Source: a virus. From it: a stretch of DNA of 38,018 bases. The notes beneath the pieces were generated by a model, which was not told the DNA's origin, ran no database searches, and was given only the letters and a program-made list of their open reading frames with translations. The stretch is from the IMG/VR virus record IMGVR_UViG_3300030118_003044, positions 1-38,018 of that record; one strand, given 5' to 3'. A program made the translations under genes and the position numbers. Each line of letters opens with the position of its first letter. Within the stretch, counting starts at the first letter, position 1. Below are positions 16,555-24,672 of the stretch, piece by piece.

Positions 16555-17393
16555 AGATAATCACCCAATGTCTTTTGATATTGTTCCGGCTTCTTTTGTT
16601 TTTTAATTTTTATCTTTTCACCTAAGCCTAAACTACGATAATCTGCATTACTCATTTTAGTTCCGACATACGCTTTAAATTCGTCATCTGCTAGTAGTTG
16701 TTTAAATATTCTAAAATCTTTTATTTTCATCTTTCGTGCTAAATAGGGCATCTTAGAATAAGAACCCCTTTTTGGCATTTCAGTTCTACCAAAGTGATTA
16801 CCATCATGACTGTAACTAAGAAGTTCATAGAAATAATCTAACTTCCATCTTCTCTTTACTACCCTATCAACAAACATTATTTTGTTAGGATGAATATTAT
16901 TATCTAACCATGATAGTAGTTGTATATCACTTGGTTTGTTAAACTTCAATAACTCACAGATTAGTTCTCTATCCTTAGTTCTAAGATAGTCTTGAACTAA
17001 AGAAAAGGTGTCTCTTTCATAGGAGTTAGGTTCTGCACTTCTAGGTGCTAGAATATTTATACTTTCTCTAAGGAAGTTTTCTTTACCTGCCCTTTTAATT
17101 TTACACATAGCCTTTATTTGTTTAGGAATAGACTTTTGATTAATTGAAGTTAAAATTAACTTTCCTCTAAAGTTTCTAATTATAGTTAGAATTTTTTTAC
17201 TATCCGGTTTAAAATGAACATCTTCTATTATTAATCCATTATCTCTTGATAGAGAAAATATATCTATATCACAGTCATTTGCATAAACAACTTTAGCATT
17301 AGGTAACTGTTTCTTTGCTTGAGTTGTTTTACCTGTCCCAACTTTTCCTACTATAATTATTGGCTTTTCTTTATTTATATTTATTAGTCCCAT
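16551..17393 (-). CDS. P-loop ATPase with C-terminal PIP box, possible RFC large subunit-like protein
   Basis: 280 residues. Walker A is GKVGTGKT (16-23), a Walker B-like strand is GLIIEDVHF (53-61), and a sensor-1-like strand reads KLILTSINQKSIPKQI. The C-terminal half is helical and basic, as in a collar domain. The last eight residues are QKTLGDYL, a PCNA-interacting motif almost identical to the end of the polymerase (QKTLGDWF). Cellular RFC large subunits also end in a PIP motif, and this gene lies just upstream of rfcS. RFC-L function is inferred; it could be another clamp-tethered ATPase. Confidence 0.6.
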   Translation of the reverse strand: MGLININKEKPIIIVGKVGTGKTTQAKKQLPNAKVVYANDCDIDIFSLSRDNGLIIEDVHFKPDSKKILTIIRNFRGKLILTSINQKSIPKQIKAMCKIKRAGKENFLRESINILAPRSAEPNSYERDTFSLVQDYLRTKDRELICELLKFNKPSDIQLLSWLDNNIHPNKIMFVDRVVKRRWKLDYFYELLSYSHDGNHFGRTEMPKRGSYSKMPYLARKMKIKDFRIFKQLLADDEFKAYVGTKMSNADYRSLGLGEKIKIKKQKKPEQYQKTLGDYL

Positions 17394-17791
17394 TACAAGG
17401 CCTCTTTTATTTTTAAAATTTCATCTAATCCTTTAAGGGTTAGGTGTTCTTTTTTGCTTAGTATTTCTATTACTCTTTCAAATGTATTTCTATCAAATTT
17501 ATTAGCAGGAATGTTTCTAGGAATGAGCAATTGAATTTTTATTAAATCACTCAGTCTACTAATAAATAGTATCGGTTTTGGTCTATTTTTACTTTCGACT
17601 ACTCTGATAGTAGAATCAATTTGCTGTTGTAATAGGCTTCTGTGTATTGCTTCTAGGTATTCCGGTCTGCCTCTCAATACCACTTTAATTTTAAAGGAAT
17701 ATCCTAATTTATATGCTGAGTCTTGATTGACTTGCATTTGTAAAGTAGCATTTGATAGTATTATTCCCGCTAGTGTTTCTTTACTATACAT
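17393..17791 (-). CDS. LAGLIDADG-fold-like protein, apparently without catalytic acid
   Basis: 132 residues; ATG behind GGGGAGAATCG. It opens LAGIILSNATLQMQVNQD, followed by SFKIKVVLRGRPEYLEAIHRSLL and a DLIKIQLLI strand. This order resembles the LAGLIDADG homing-endonuclease fold, but the Asp/Glu expected near the end of the first helix is Ser/Asn. Degenerate relatives serve as DNA-binding proteins. It stands alone and is not inside another gene, so it is probably not an active intron or intein endonuclease. Confidence 0.4.
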   Translation of the reverse strand: MYSKETLAGIILSNATLQMQVNQDSAYKLGYSFKIKVVLRGRPEYLEAIHRSLLQQQIDSTIRVVESKNRPKPILFISRLSDLIKIQLLIPRNIPANKFDRNTFERVIEILSKKEHLTLKGLDEILKIKEAL

Positions 17792-18152
17792 TCGATTCTC
17801 CCCTTGTATATCCTACATAATCTCCCTTGAATCTTAGGTAATTTATACCATCTAATATTGTATGAATGAGCATATCTTCTACCACTGCATACCCTCCGGC
17901 GAAGATAAATTTGATACTAGTTCCTCTGTATTTCATTACTGCCCTTGCTTCATCTTCTCCGATGTAATCAAACGCTATTACTATTTTATCAAAAGTATTG
18001 AAATCGGATGCTATCATTAATCCTTTGATGAGTAAATCAACATCATCTTGAGATAGTTTACCATAAGCAAAAAATGAAAAAATATCTACATACCCATATT
18101 TTTCAATCCATTCAGGAATTTCAGGGGCTTGTGGTATATTTATAGTTGTCAT
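17784..18152 (-). CDS. Hypothetical protein
   Basis: 122 residues with an AAGGTGA ribosome binding site. It looks like a compact alpha/beta protein: a helix IEKYGYVDIFSFFAYGKLSQDDVDLLIKGL, a hydrophobic strand KIVIAFDYIGEDEARAVM and another strand IKFIFAGGYAVVEDML. The FDYIG and FAGGY strands could be Rossmann-like, but no cofactor motif is convincing. It lies between DNA ligase and the LAGLIDADG-like gene. Confidence 0.5.
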   Translation of the reverse strand: MTTINIPQAPEIPEWIEKYGYVDIFSFFAYGKLSQDDVDLLIKGLMIASDFNTFDKIVIAFDYIGEDEARAVMKYRGTSIKFIFAGGYAVVEDMLIHTILDGINYLRFKGDYVGYTRGESNV

Positions 18153-18171
18153 TAAATATTCACCTTTCTCC

Positions 18172-19749
18172 TTAATCTGAATATAATTTAATTAAGTCAT
18201 CTAGGGTATTTGTGTCGGCTACGAATTTATCTTCCCTAATTCTTTTACATCTAGGGAATCTAAGGCCATAGTTTCCTTTTTCATCCATTGACACTAAATC
18301 TGCTGAAACTTCTAAAACTGTTCTTGGAAGCAATTTGTAAATTCCACCAGAAAAATCCTCAACATTTTTTCGTAAAGAAACTGTCATTTCGTATAACTCA
18401 TCATCGGAAAAACCTGTTCCAACCCATCCAACGGGGTGAAATCCTGTTTCAGTTTTAACACCTATATTGAATGAAGCAAACACATTAGATTTGTTGCCTT
18501 GACCGTATTTAGCCGCTATAATAGCCACATCTAATTCAATGCGAGGAGGCTTGTATTTAGCCCATCCTGCGCTTCTTTTACCTGCCTCATAGGGTAAGGT
18601 AGTATCTTTGACAATAATGCCCTCAAAACCATCGTTAATCGCTCTATTATAGAATGCTAGAACATCACCGCCCTCTTCCATTCTATGTGCTTGGTCGGGT
18701 ATGGTTATACCATACTCATTACCGTCTGCTACTAAACACTCTAACCTACGACTATATGGATAATCCATTATAGTATCATTACCAATCTTAAGACAATCAA
18801 ATATAACCCACTTGACTTTAACCTTCTCTCTTGCTTCCGCATGGTCTTTAGAATGAACTCTTGTTCCCATTAGTTTATGTTCAGCAGGTGAACCATCATC
18901 TTTAATTGGATATATCTCACCATCAAGAATACAATTCACTTCTGTTTCTGCAAGAGAATCATATTCTCTAACTTGCTCTACAACATCTTGAAACTGTGGT
19001 GTAACAATAGAACCTTTACGGTTAAAGATAATTACATTATCTCCTTCTTTGTGTATTTGGTATCTATTACCATCATACTTGTAGTCTACAATCTTATTCT
19101 TCGGCCACTTATTCATAGGGACATCTTTCGCTAACATTGGTTTTACAAAAGAACCATGTGATAAGTTCATTGGAGGTTTCTCATTCATTTCATAATACTT
19201 TACAGCATCAGAGAACGAGTTAAAGTTTAGATGAGATTTTACATCCTTTGCCTTTAGTTTGTAATGTCTTGCCAATATCTTTTTCAATTGTCCTTCTCCC
19301 ATATTATTTCTAGTTTTTCTAACTAAGAATCTAAAGAACCATTTTCTTTCAATGTCGGACATTATAAGAACTAATTGTCGAATAGTATCGAAAGAAGAAC
19401 CGGAGGACTTAGAACAATCTAGTTGAAGCGCATCTAATACCTGTTTTAGAGTAAGATTAGAGGCTTCTTTAGAAATCTCTAAGAAATAAACAGCACTACC
19501 TATGTCACCATAATTAGATACTGCTCTAGTAATCTCTTCATCAAATAATCTGAATATTTTAGCGACCCACTTTTCTACCTTAGCCTTACCTATGTTATTT
19601 TCTTCTAGGTCTAGTGAAAATAACTTGAATAGATTTGACTTATTCTCAAAGTGAGACAATTGATTTGCTACTAATACTACTTGAGTAGAAGGCACTATTT
19701 TTTCTGTTTGCTCTAGTAGTCTGCAAACTGTTATCCATTTATCAGTCAC
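18172..19749 (-). CDS. ATP-dependent DNA ligase
   Basis: 525 residues; GTG start overlapping the upstream stop (GTGA). The N-terminal 200 residues form the helical DNA-binding domain. Motif I is DYKYDGNRYQIH with the adenylated Lys at 224, followed by IFNRKG (motif Ib/III region), ILDGEIYPI, VIFDCL, GFEGIIVKD (motif IV) and WAKYKPP (motif V). The C-terminal OB domain ends with LRFPRCKRIREDK (motif VI). Length and order match archaeal/eukaryotic LigI-type enzymes. It seals Okazaki fragments in viral replication. No PCNA-binding peptide was noticed. Confidence 0.95.
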   Translation of the reverse strand: MTDKWITVCRLLEQTEKIVPSTQVVLVANQLSHFENKSNLFKLFSLDLEENNIGKAKVEKWVAKIFRLFDEEITRAVSNYGDIGSAVYFLEISKEASNLTLKQVLDALQLDCSKSSGSSFDTIRQLVLIMSDIERKWFFRFLVRKTRNNMGEGQLKKILARHYKLKAKDVKSHLNFNSFSDAVKYYEMNEKPPMNLSHGSFVKPMLAKDVPMNKWPKNKIVDYKYDGNRYQIHKEGDNVIIFNRKGSIVTPQFQDVVEQVREYDSLAETEVNCILDGEIYPIKDDGSPAEHKLMGTRVHSKDHAEAREKVKVKWVIFDCLKIGNDTIMDYPYSRRLECLVADGNEYGITIPDQAHRMEEGGDVLAFYNRAINDGFEGIIVKDTTLPYEAGKRSAGWAKYKPPRIELDVAIIAAKYGQGNKSNVFASFNIGVKTETGFHPVGWVGTGFSDDELYEMTVSLRKNVEDFSGGIYKLLPRTVLEVSADLVSMDEKGNYGLRFPRCKRIREDKFVADTNTLDDLIKLYSD

Positions 19750-20099
19750 TCTTCTTCCCCCAAAGTATCTACTACTGATAGTAGTCTAAGAAAATTAGAC
19801 ATCATGTTTTGAATCAATTCGACTTCTTGATATCTTTCTTTTTCTAAGAAACGGTGCATCAAATGTATTAGAGTTGCTTGTGTAACCGGAGGACTCACTT
19901 GTGCTAAATTGTTATTAGCATAAATTTCCCAGTAGCAAACGAATGTTGCTCTTGCTAAGTAGTTACCTTTTCTTACATCAATCCATCCTTGATTGAAATG
20001 GTCTAATGCTAGACCAGTTAGTTTCTTCTTGAACTTTAAAGTCCAGTTATCAAATTTCTTATTGTTATTGCATATTAAATATAATTTATTAAAATCCAT
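19746..20099 (-). CDS. Hypothetical helical protein
   Basis: 117 residues from the ATG at 20099; a GTG at 20108 is an alternative. It is mostly helical with aromatic residues (FVCYWEIYANN) and an acidic end (TLGEEE). It overlaps the ligase start, so both are probably translated together. No family recognised. Confidence 0.5.
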   Translation of the reverse strand: MDFNKLYLICNNNKKFDNWTLKFKKKLTGLALDHFNQGWIDVRKGNYLARATFVCYWEIYANNNLAQVSPPVTQATLIHLMHRFLEKERYQEVELIQNMMSNFLRLLSVVDTLGEEE

Positions 20100-20364
20100 T
20101 GTTCTCACTATCCATTGCTTTTCTCATTGTTAAATAGAACTTACCAAAATGTAATTCGATATGTTCTTCTGTCATTCGACAACCCCTGCCGGAGTTTGGT
20201 GGCACTTTCATATTATTCTCTAAATAACAAGAAAACAAATCCAATATTTCTTGTGCCTTCTTAGAGTATTCCTCTAATGCTTTAGGCGTGTGTTGCCTAA
20301 GTTGATTTGCTTTCTCTAAACTTCTCTTCGCAAACTTCTTGCTTATTCCTTTAGTTCCCGTCAT
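20089..20364 (-). CDS. Small basic hypothetical protein
   Basis: 91 residues; ATG behind AGGAGTGA. The first 30 residues are strongly basic (KGISKKFAKRSLEKANQLRQH) and may touch nucleic acid; the rest is helical. No family recognised. It overlaps both neighbours by 11-14 nt. Confidence 0.5.
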   Translation of the reverse strand: MTGTKGISKKFAKRSLEKANQLRQHTPKALEEYSKKAQEILDLFSCYLENNMKVPPNSGRGCRMTEEHIELHFGKFYLTMRKAMDSENNGF

Positions 20365-20557
20365 CTAATTCACTCCTTAATATATTTAGAAGAGTCTTAG
20401 CCTCTTCCATGTTTAGCCTAATGCCTTTGTTAGTTGGTTTATCATTCTTAAACCAACGAATATCCATAACTTCTATATTCCAATAGACTCCTCTTTTTAC
20501 TAAGACTTCCTGTGTTGCGTCTCTAATTACTCTTCCTACTATCGGCATTTCACTCAC
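20351..20557 (-). CDS. PC4/Sub1-like ssDNA-binding transcription cofactor
   Basis: 68 residues with GTG at 20557, or ATG at 20548. The segment RGVYWNIEVMDIRWFKND followed by KPTNKGIRLNMEEAKTLLNIL reproduces the PC4 pattern: two beta hairpins with I-R-x-(F/Y), then K-P-T-x-K-G-I-x-L and a terminal helix. PC4 dimers bind single-stranded DNA and promoters in eukaryotes, and close relatives occur in phages. Here it may help replication or work with the viral TFB in transcription. The domain match is by eye. Confidence 0.6.
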   Translation of the reverse strand: MSEMPIVGRVIRDATQEVLVKRGVYWNIEVMDIRWFKNDKPTNKGIRLNMEEAKTLLNILRSELDDGN

Positions 20558-20951
20558 TTAACCACCCCTGTTTGAATGTATCTAGTTCCTTTCTAGAAGT
20601 AAAGTATCTAGGTGTATCTAATTCATCTAGTCTATTTACCACCCAACAAGCCCCGCCCAAAGAAGATATTTGGACTATTTCATATTGACCGTTATTCACT
20701 TGTATTACTTCTTTCGTATTTATTTCGGGAACTAAACCATATTTCTTTGTAATTTCTCCTGCAATATCATGTATATTCTCAACAACATACTTTATTATGT
20801 GCGCTCTTTGAATAGGTATCTTCGGTGCAACATCTATCTTTAGATTGCCTGTCATATTACAAACTACACATTTGTTTCCTTTACAAATAGGACATTTGAT
20901 TTGCGCTTTATGGGGCGCAGGTAATGTTACTGTTATTGCTTTCTTTTTCAT
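20550..20951 (-). CDS. Protein with DnaJ-type zinc motif
   Basis: 133 residues, ATG behind GGTGAAGG. Near the N-terminus CPICKGNKCVVCNMTG (20-35) contains two CxxC knuckles with the glycine pattern of the DnaJ zinc domain, but only one of its usual two zinc units. The rest is alpha/beta, with GACWVVNRLDEL near the middle. It lies next to the chaperonin genes, so a folding-related role is possible but unproven. Confidence 0.5.
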   Translation of the reverse strand: MKKKAITVTLPAPHKAQIKCPICKGNKCVVCNMTGNLKIDVAPKIPIQRAHIIKYVVENIHDIAGEITKKYGLVPEINTKEVIQVNNGQYEIVQISSLGGACWVVNRLDELDTPRYFTSRKELDTFKQGWLSE

Positions 20952-21040
20952 TTTCCTTCACCTTCTAAGCAAACTTTACACTTGCCATATCTTCTAGCAT
21001 AATACTTAGATATATTTCTCCAACAAGTCGGACACTTCAA
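20948..21040 (-). CDS. Minimal zinc ribbon, 30 residues
   Basis: Read from the sequence: TTG start at 21040, six bases behind GGAGGA that lies in the end of the chaperonin gene; the stop overlaps the next ATG (ATGA). It has CPTC at residues 3-6 and CKVC at 21-24, spaced by 14 mostly basic residues, a minimal zinc knuckle pair. Its short length leaves some doubt, but the overlap on both sides and the four cysteines support it. Confidence 0.5.
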   Translation of the reverse strand: MKCPTCWRNISKYYARRYGKCKVCLEGEGK

Positions 21041-21042
21041 TT

Positions 21043-22566
21043 CTATTCCTCCGGTAATAATACGGCTACATCAGTAGAGAAGAATAACTGAGCGATAGAC
21101 ATAGCGGCTAAGAAACTATTTTTGGTAACTTTAACAGGGTCAAAAATACCTGCCGCTTTCAAGTCTTGAGTTTTACCTGTTAGAGCATTGAAACCTATGT
21201 TCCTTGTCTTCATTTTATCAAAATTAATATTTGGTGTAGTTATACCGCTATTTCTTTGTAATACTCTAATTGGTTCTTGCATAGCAGAATAAAACCAATC
21301 GCTGTGTTTTATTCCCTTTGCCGCTTTCTTAGCGGCTCTTGCTAGAGTTAATCCACCACCAACAATAATGCCTTCTTCTAATGCGGCCTTTGTAGCGTTA
21401 AGAGCATCGTCTAATCTTTCTTTCTTTTCTCTCATTTCAATAGATGAAGAAGCGCCAACCTTAATGGTAGCAATACCTCCCTTAAGCCTAGCAATTCTGC
21501 TCTTTAGTCTAGCGGCTCTATGTCCCTTTATTTCCTCTAGAGTTTTGGCCAGTTCTTGAATTCTATTTTCAACGGCTTCTTCTGTCCCGCTAGTTCCGAT
21601 AAAGGTAGTTTTTTCTTTTGTTATAACTACCCGTTCACAACTTCCAAAAGACTCATCAACAAATATGGTAGGGTCGTCTTTTACTTCTGAAGCAAACACC
21701 TTTCCTCCGACTACTGTTTGTAAATCTAGAAGTTCATCTAACTGCTCATCACCAAAGTTAGGTGCTAGTATTGCTGAACATTGAACTGTATTATTTATGA
21801 TATTCATAAGTAGATTATTCATGGCTGAACTTTCTAGTCCTTTGCATAGGATTAGAAGTGGCCTACCTGCTTGACTAGCATACTCTAACATAGGTATTAA
21901 GTCTTTGAAAGCGTTGAAGGATAAATTAGATAAGAAGATTATAGGGTTCTCATATACCACCTTTCCACCATCTGTATTACACATTAGATGACTTAGATAT
22001 CCCTCATTAATTTCTAATCCTTCTCGTAGCACTAATTCTGTTTTGTAAGAATTAGATTCCTCTACTGTTATTATTCCGCTTCTTCCAACCATACCCACTG
22101 CTTCATTAATAAGTGAACCCATTTCACTATCATTATTAGCGGCTATTGTTGCCACGCCAAGTATATCTATGTCCTCAACTTCTTGTGCTTCATCATTCAA
22201 ATATTGAATTGTAAGAACCTTTAGTGCTTCAATTAGATTATTAAACTCATGAACATTCATTTCCGGTGCATCTAGCATATTATGACACAATGCTTGAGCA
22301 AGAATACAAGCAGTAGTAGTTCCATCACCACTACCCTCTTGTGCTTTGCTTGCTAGATTCTGCACTAATTGAATACCCATTTGAATATAAGGGTCTTCAT
22401 GACTAATATATTTAGTAATTGTAACTCCGTCGTTAATTACTATCGGAGGATTACCTTGTAATATTACTGTTCTCGCTTGTGGGCCAAGTGTAGGCTTTAC
22501 TGTTTCTGCTACAATATCTATTCCCTTCAATAGTTTTTCTTTTACTTCTGCCCCTTTAATTATCAT
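21043..22566 (-). CDS. groEL: Group I chaperonin, GroEL type
   Basis: 507 residues. ATP-site motifs are those of bacterial GroEL: TLGPQARTVIL, NDGVTI, EGSGDGTTTA, ERLDDALNATKAALEEGIIVGGG and, near the end, a DP-V-K-V-T segment. The apical domain keeps the GYLSHLMCNTDGGK pattern. The C-terminus stops at ...VAVLLPEE without the Gly-Gly-Met tail of bacterial GroEL. It would form a folding cage with the GroES-like product just upstream (4 nt overlap), probably for virion proteins. A group I rather than thermosome-type chaperonin among archaeal replication genes is notable. Confidence 0.93.
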   Translation of the reverse strand: MIIKGAEVKEKLLKGIDIVAETVKPTLGPQARTVILQGNPPIVINDGVTITKYISHEDPYIQMGIQLVQNLASKAQEGSGDGTTTACILAQALCHNMLDAPEMNVHEFNNLIEALKVLTIQYLNDEAQEVEDIDILGVATIAANNDSEMGSLINEAVGMVGRSGIITVEESNSYKTELVLREGLEINEGYLSHLMCNTDGGKVVYENPIIFLSNLSFNAFKDLIPMLEYASQAGRPLLILCKGLESSAMNNLLMNIINNTVQCSAILAPNFGDEQLDELLDLQTVVGGKVFASEVKDDPTIFVDESFGSCERVVITKEKTTFIGTSGTEEAVENRIQELAKTLEEIKGHRAARLKSRIARLKGGIATIKVGASSSIEMREKKERLDDALNATKAALEEGIIVGGGLTLARAAKKAAKGIKHSDWFYSAMQEPIRVLQRNSGITTPNINFDKMKTRNIGFNALTGKTQDLKAAGIFDPVKVTKNSFLAAMSIAQLFFSTDVAVLLPEE

Positions 22567-22793
22567 TGGTCATCCTTCTCCTGTATTATTGCCATTACCG
22601 CATTTTTGTGAACCATGAAATAATCACCATAGGTATGTTGTTCGTGCTTTTGTGAAAACAAAACACGCCTTCCTATAATTTTTTTATCTGCTGAATCTAC
22701 TACTAATCCAACATTACCTGCATCAATCATTAATCCACTTTCTAGTTTCTTTGTTGTTCTTTCCAAGACAACCCAATCTCCGTATGCTTTCAT
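22563..22793 (-). CDS. groES: GroES-like co-chaperonin
   Basis: 76 residues, against about 95 in bacterial GroES. The order VVLERTTKKLESGLMIDAG (strand, short mobile loop), GNVGLVVDSAD, RRVLFSQKHEQH and YFMVHKNAVMAII follows the GroES barrel from start to end. The mobile loop that contacts GroEL is short, and the roof hairpin seems reduced. ATG has AGAGGTGA upstream and overlaps the JAMM gene stop. It caps the GroEL-like cage encoded next. Confidence 0.85.
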   Translation of the reverse strand: MKAYGDWVVLERTTKKLESGLMIDAGNVGLVVDSADKKIIGRRVLFSQKHEQHTYGDYFMVHKNAVMAIIQEKDDQ

Positions 22794-23311
22794 TCTTCTT
22801 CACCTCTTCTATTCCAAACTTGTGTTTCTCTATATTCGTTGTTATCGAAAATATCTAGTTCATTAGGTCTATCTTGAGTCCAATGACCATAATGTTCCAC
22901 TCCACCTAATACATAGGCTTCTTTCATAATAGGTTGCCATACTCTAACAGTTCCTATATCTGTTCCACTAAAATAAGCAACACCGAAAGGATGAGTATGA
23001 ATCCAACATTCAACAGGTAGTTTCATACCAACAGGATTTATTTGAAAGTCTACATATCCTGCTGTTCCGGTTGAGACATGAATATCTCTATTAGCATCAA
23101 TAACAACTTGAACTTCTAGATGAGGCAGAATCTTAGTAGAAGCATGCCAAATAGGTTCAAACAATTCTTCAATGTTCTTTGACTTATCATAGTTATCTAT
23201 GATATGCCTCTCGGCCAAGAACCTCTTTTCCTTTAGTTCTTCCATCCACTTCTCATACGAATTATCATCATTATTTATTTTATCAAAATATTTATCTTTT
23301 ATCTTACTCAT
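22790..23311 (-). CDS. JAB/MPN (JAMM) metalloprotease
   Basis: 173 residues, ATG behind GGTGGTG. The JAMM zinc signature H-x-H-x7-S-x2-D is exact: H105-T-H107-P...S115-G-T-D118, in the context ECWIHTHPFGVAYFSGTD. The first 50 residues are a charged helical extension. JAMM proteins remove or process ubiquitin-like proteins at Gly-Gly. The E1-like gene lies immediately upstream with 4 nt overlap, and a ubiquitin-like protein with residues after its Gly-Gly is encoded at 27650-27856, a natural substrate. The upstream catalytic Glu was not assigned with certainty. Confidence 0.88.
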   Translation of the reverse strand: MSKIKDKYFDKINNDDNSYEKWMEELKEKRFLAERHIIDNYDKSKNIEELFEPIWHASTKILPHLEVQVVIDANRDIHVSTGTAGYVDFQINPVGMKLPVECWIHTHPFGVAYFSGTDIGTVRVWQPIMKEAYVLGGVEHYGHWTQDRPNELDIFDNNEYRETQVWNRRGEEE

Positions 23312-23868
23312 ACATTCACCACCTTAAAGTCGCATACTTCTTCATCATTGAAGTATCTTTGAACCCATTGTGCGCCCATTCCTGCAATAGCAACTTGCAT
23401 AAAATGAACTCCTTTGTTACTACCATCCCAAGAATCTCCTTGACAAGAGAATGACCCGTCTTTACCTGCCAATAAACTTTCATACATCTTAATGTCGGCT
23501 TTATGGCTCACAAGTGCGGCATTCCTGCCTTGCGCCCGCAAGTCTAACCACTTAATCTTTGTGTTATACATTGTTCTTCTAAGGCCTAAATTGTCTACAC
23601 AACAAATAACCAAGTCATATCCTTTCATTTGTTTTTCAGTTAGAATAGGAAACTTACTTGCTTTATTGGTGGATTCATAATTATATTCCATCACCAACGC
23701 TTTGTTTTGTCCTACATCCTTTGCTTGAAAGTTTTGATATGGTAGATTCTTTGTTTCTACCTTATCGGGGTCTGCTACTGTTATATCATACAAATTTACT
23801 TTATCTAAAAGCGGTATCAAGAAACTCCCAATACCACCTGCTCCAATTACTAATATTTTTCTTTTCAT
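23308..23868 (-). CDS. E1/ThiF-like adenylating enzyme
   Basis: 186 residues, shorter than MoeB/ThiF (about 250). The Rossmann nucleotide loop is GAGGIG (10-14 region), followed by ADPDKVETKNLPYQNF, GQNKALVM (K57) and CCVDNLGLRRTMYN, the E1 family signatures. The Arg usually found in N-L-x-R-Q is Tyr here. A Cys at 142 (SFSCQGDS) is a candidate thioester residue. No CxxC zinc pairs are seen, so it is a minimal E1. It would activate the C-terminus of a ubiquitin-like protein and is paired with the JAMM protease. Confidence 0.85.
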   Translation of the reverse strand: MKRKILVIGAGGIGSFLIPLLDKVNLYDITVADPDKVETKNLPYQNFQAKDVGQNKALVMEYNYESTNKASKFPILTEKQMKGYDLVICCVDNLGLRRTMYNTKIKWLDLRAQGRNAALVSHKADIKMYESLLAGKDGSFSCQGDSWDGSNKGVHFMQVAIAGMGAQWVQRYFNDEEVCDFKVVNV

Positions 23869-24134
23869 TCTAATCTCTCCATTTTAAAATCTAAATATAC
23901 TACTGTTCCCGAAGAAACTAGGGGATTAATTAATACTACATCTCCCCCATCGAAATAACAAAATGTATTATTATCTCTTAACACTCTAAACTGTGTTCCG
24001 TTTTGTTCTAGTTTTCCTTCAATACTAATTTGTGAAATGAAATCTCTTCTAACGATTCCCCCACTAGTTATTGCTACCACTATCTTTTCATCTACCAATT
24101 CACTTAGTTCTGCTAACATATTTTCTTTATTCAT
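23865..24134 (-). CDS. Small beta-barrel-like hypothetical protein
   Basis: 89 residues from the ATG at 24134, with a GTG at 24152 as alternative. A short N-terminal helix is followed by repeated strands (KIVVAITSGGIVRRDFIS, FRVLRDNNTFCYFDGGDVVLINP, TVVYLDFKMERLE) that suggest an SH3/Sm-like barrel. It overlaps the E1-like gene by 4 nt and may belong to the same functional group, but this is only positional. Confidence 0.45.
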   Translation of the reverse strand: MNKENMLAELSELVDEKIVVAITSGGIVRRDFISQISIEGKLEQNGTQFRVLRDNNTFCYFDGGDVVLINPLVSSGTVVYLDFKMERLE

Positions 24135-24339
24135 ATTGACCACACTCTTCACTTAATATCTCAAATCCTTCTCTTGATGCTGTTCCATAGACTGTATCAA
24201 CGCCAATCTTATACTTGGCATTAATCATAGCCGCAATAGAAAGAACGGTTTCCATCCAATCATCCGGCATATCATAAGGCATACCTTGTGGAGTTACCAA
24301 TTGTATTGCTATCGTTGGGTATTGTAATTTACCTTTCAT
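24127..24339 (-). CDS. Small hypothetical protein
   Basis: 70 residues; ATG at 24339 follows the upstream stop by 2 nt, behind a G-run. Begins KGKLQYPTIAIQLVTPQGMP, then a helix DDWMETVLSIAAMINAKY and a charged end. An alpha/beta two-layer domain is likely. No family recognised. Confidence 0.5.
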   Translation of the reverse strand: MKGKLQYPTIAIQLVTPQGMPYDMPDDWMETVLSIAAMINAKYKIGVDTVYGTASREGFEILSEECGQYE

Positions 24340-24341
24340 AT

Positions 24342-24671
24342 TTATTCCCCCCAATATGGGTCTAATTTGTCATTAGGTAACATATCCCAACTACCTTTCA
24401 TAGAATGTTCAAATGATACATCCTCAACAAAGTCGGGATTCTTTAGTAGTAACAATGGCGTGTGCCAATTGTTATCTTTTTTCGCTTGCTCTATTGCTTC
24501 GTTCATTTGTTCTGCCTTGTCGTCGGGTAATTCTACCCAATAAACCATAGCGTGTCTTTGTCTATTTAACCTTGCTCTCATGGTTAATGTCATAGGAGCA
24601 TGACCTATACCGTCACATTCCATAAAAGATTCTAAGCCATGAGCATCTGCTATTCCACAATATGTTTTCAT
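24342..24671 (-). CDS. Hypothetical protein
   Basis: 109 residues from the ATG at 24671 behind GAGGTGA. The N-terminus YCGIADAHGLESF and the RLNRQRHAMVYWVELPDDKAEQM segment form an alpha/beta pattern seen in small phage proteins of unknown function. It has no CxxC pair and no E2-like catalytic motif that could be recognised. Confidence 0.5.
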   Translation of the reverse strand: MKTYCGIADAHGLESFMECDGIGHAPMTLTMRARLNRQRHAMVYWVELPDDKAEQMNEAIEQAKKDNNWHTPLLLLKNPDFVEDVSFEHSMKGSWDMLPNDKLDPYWGE

Positions 24672-24672
24672 A

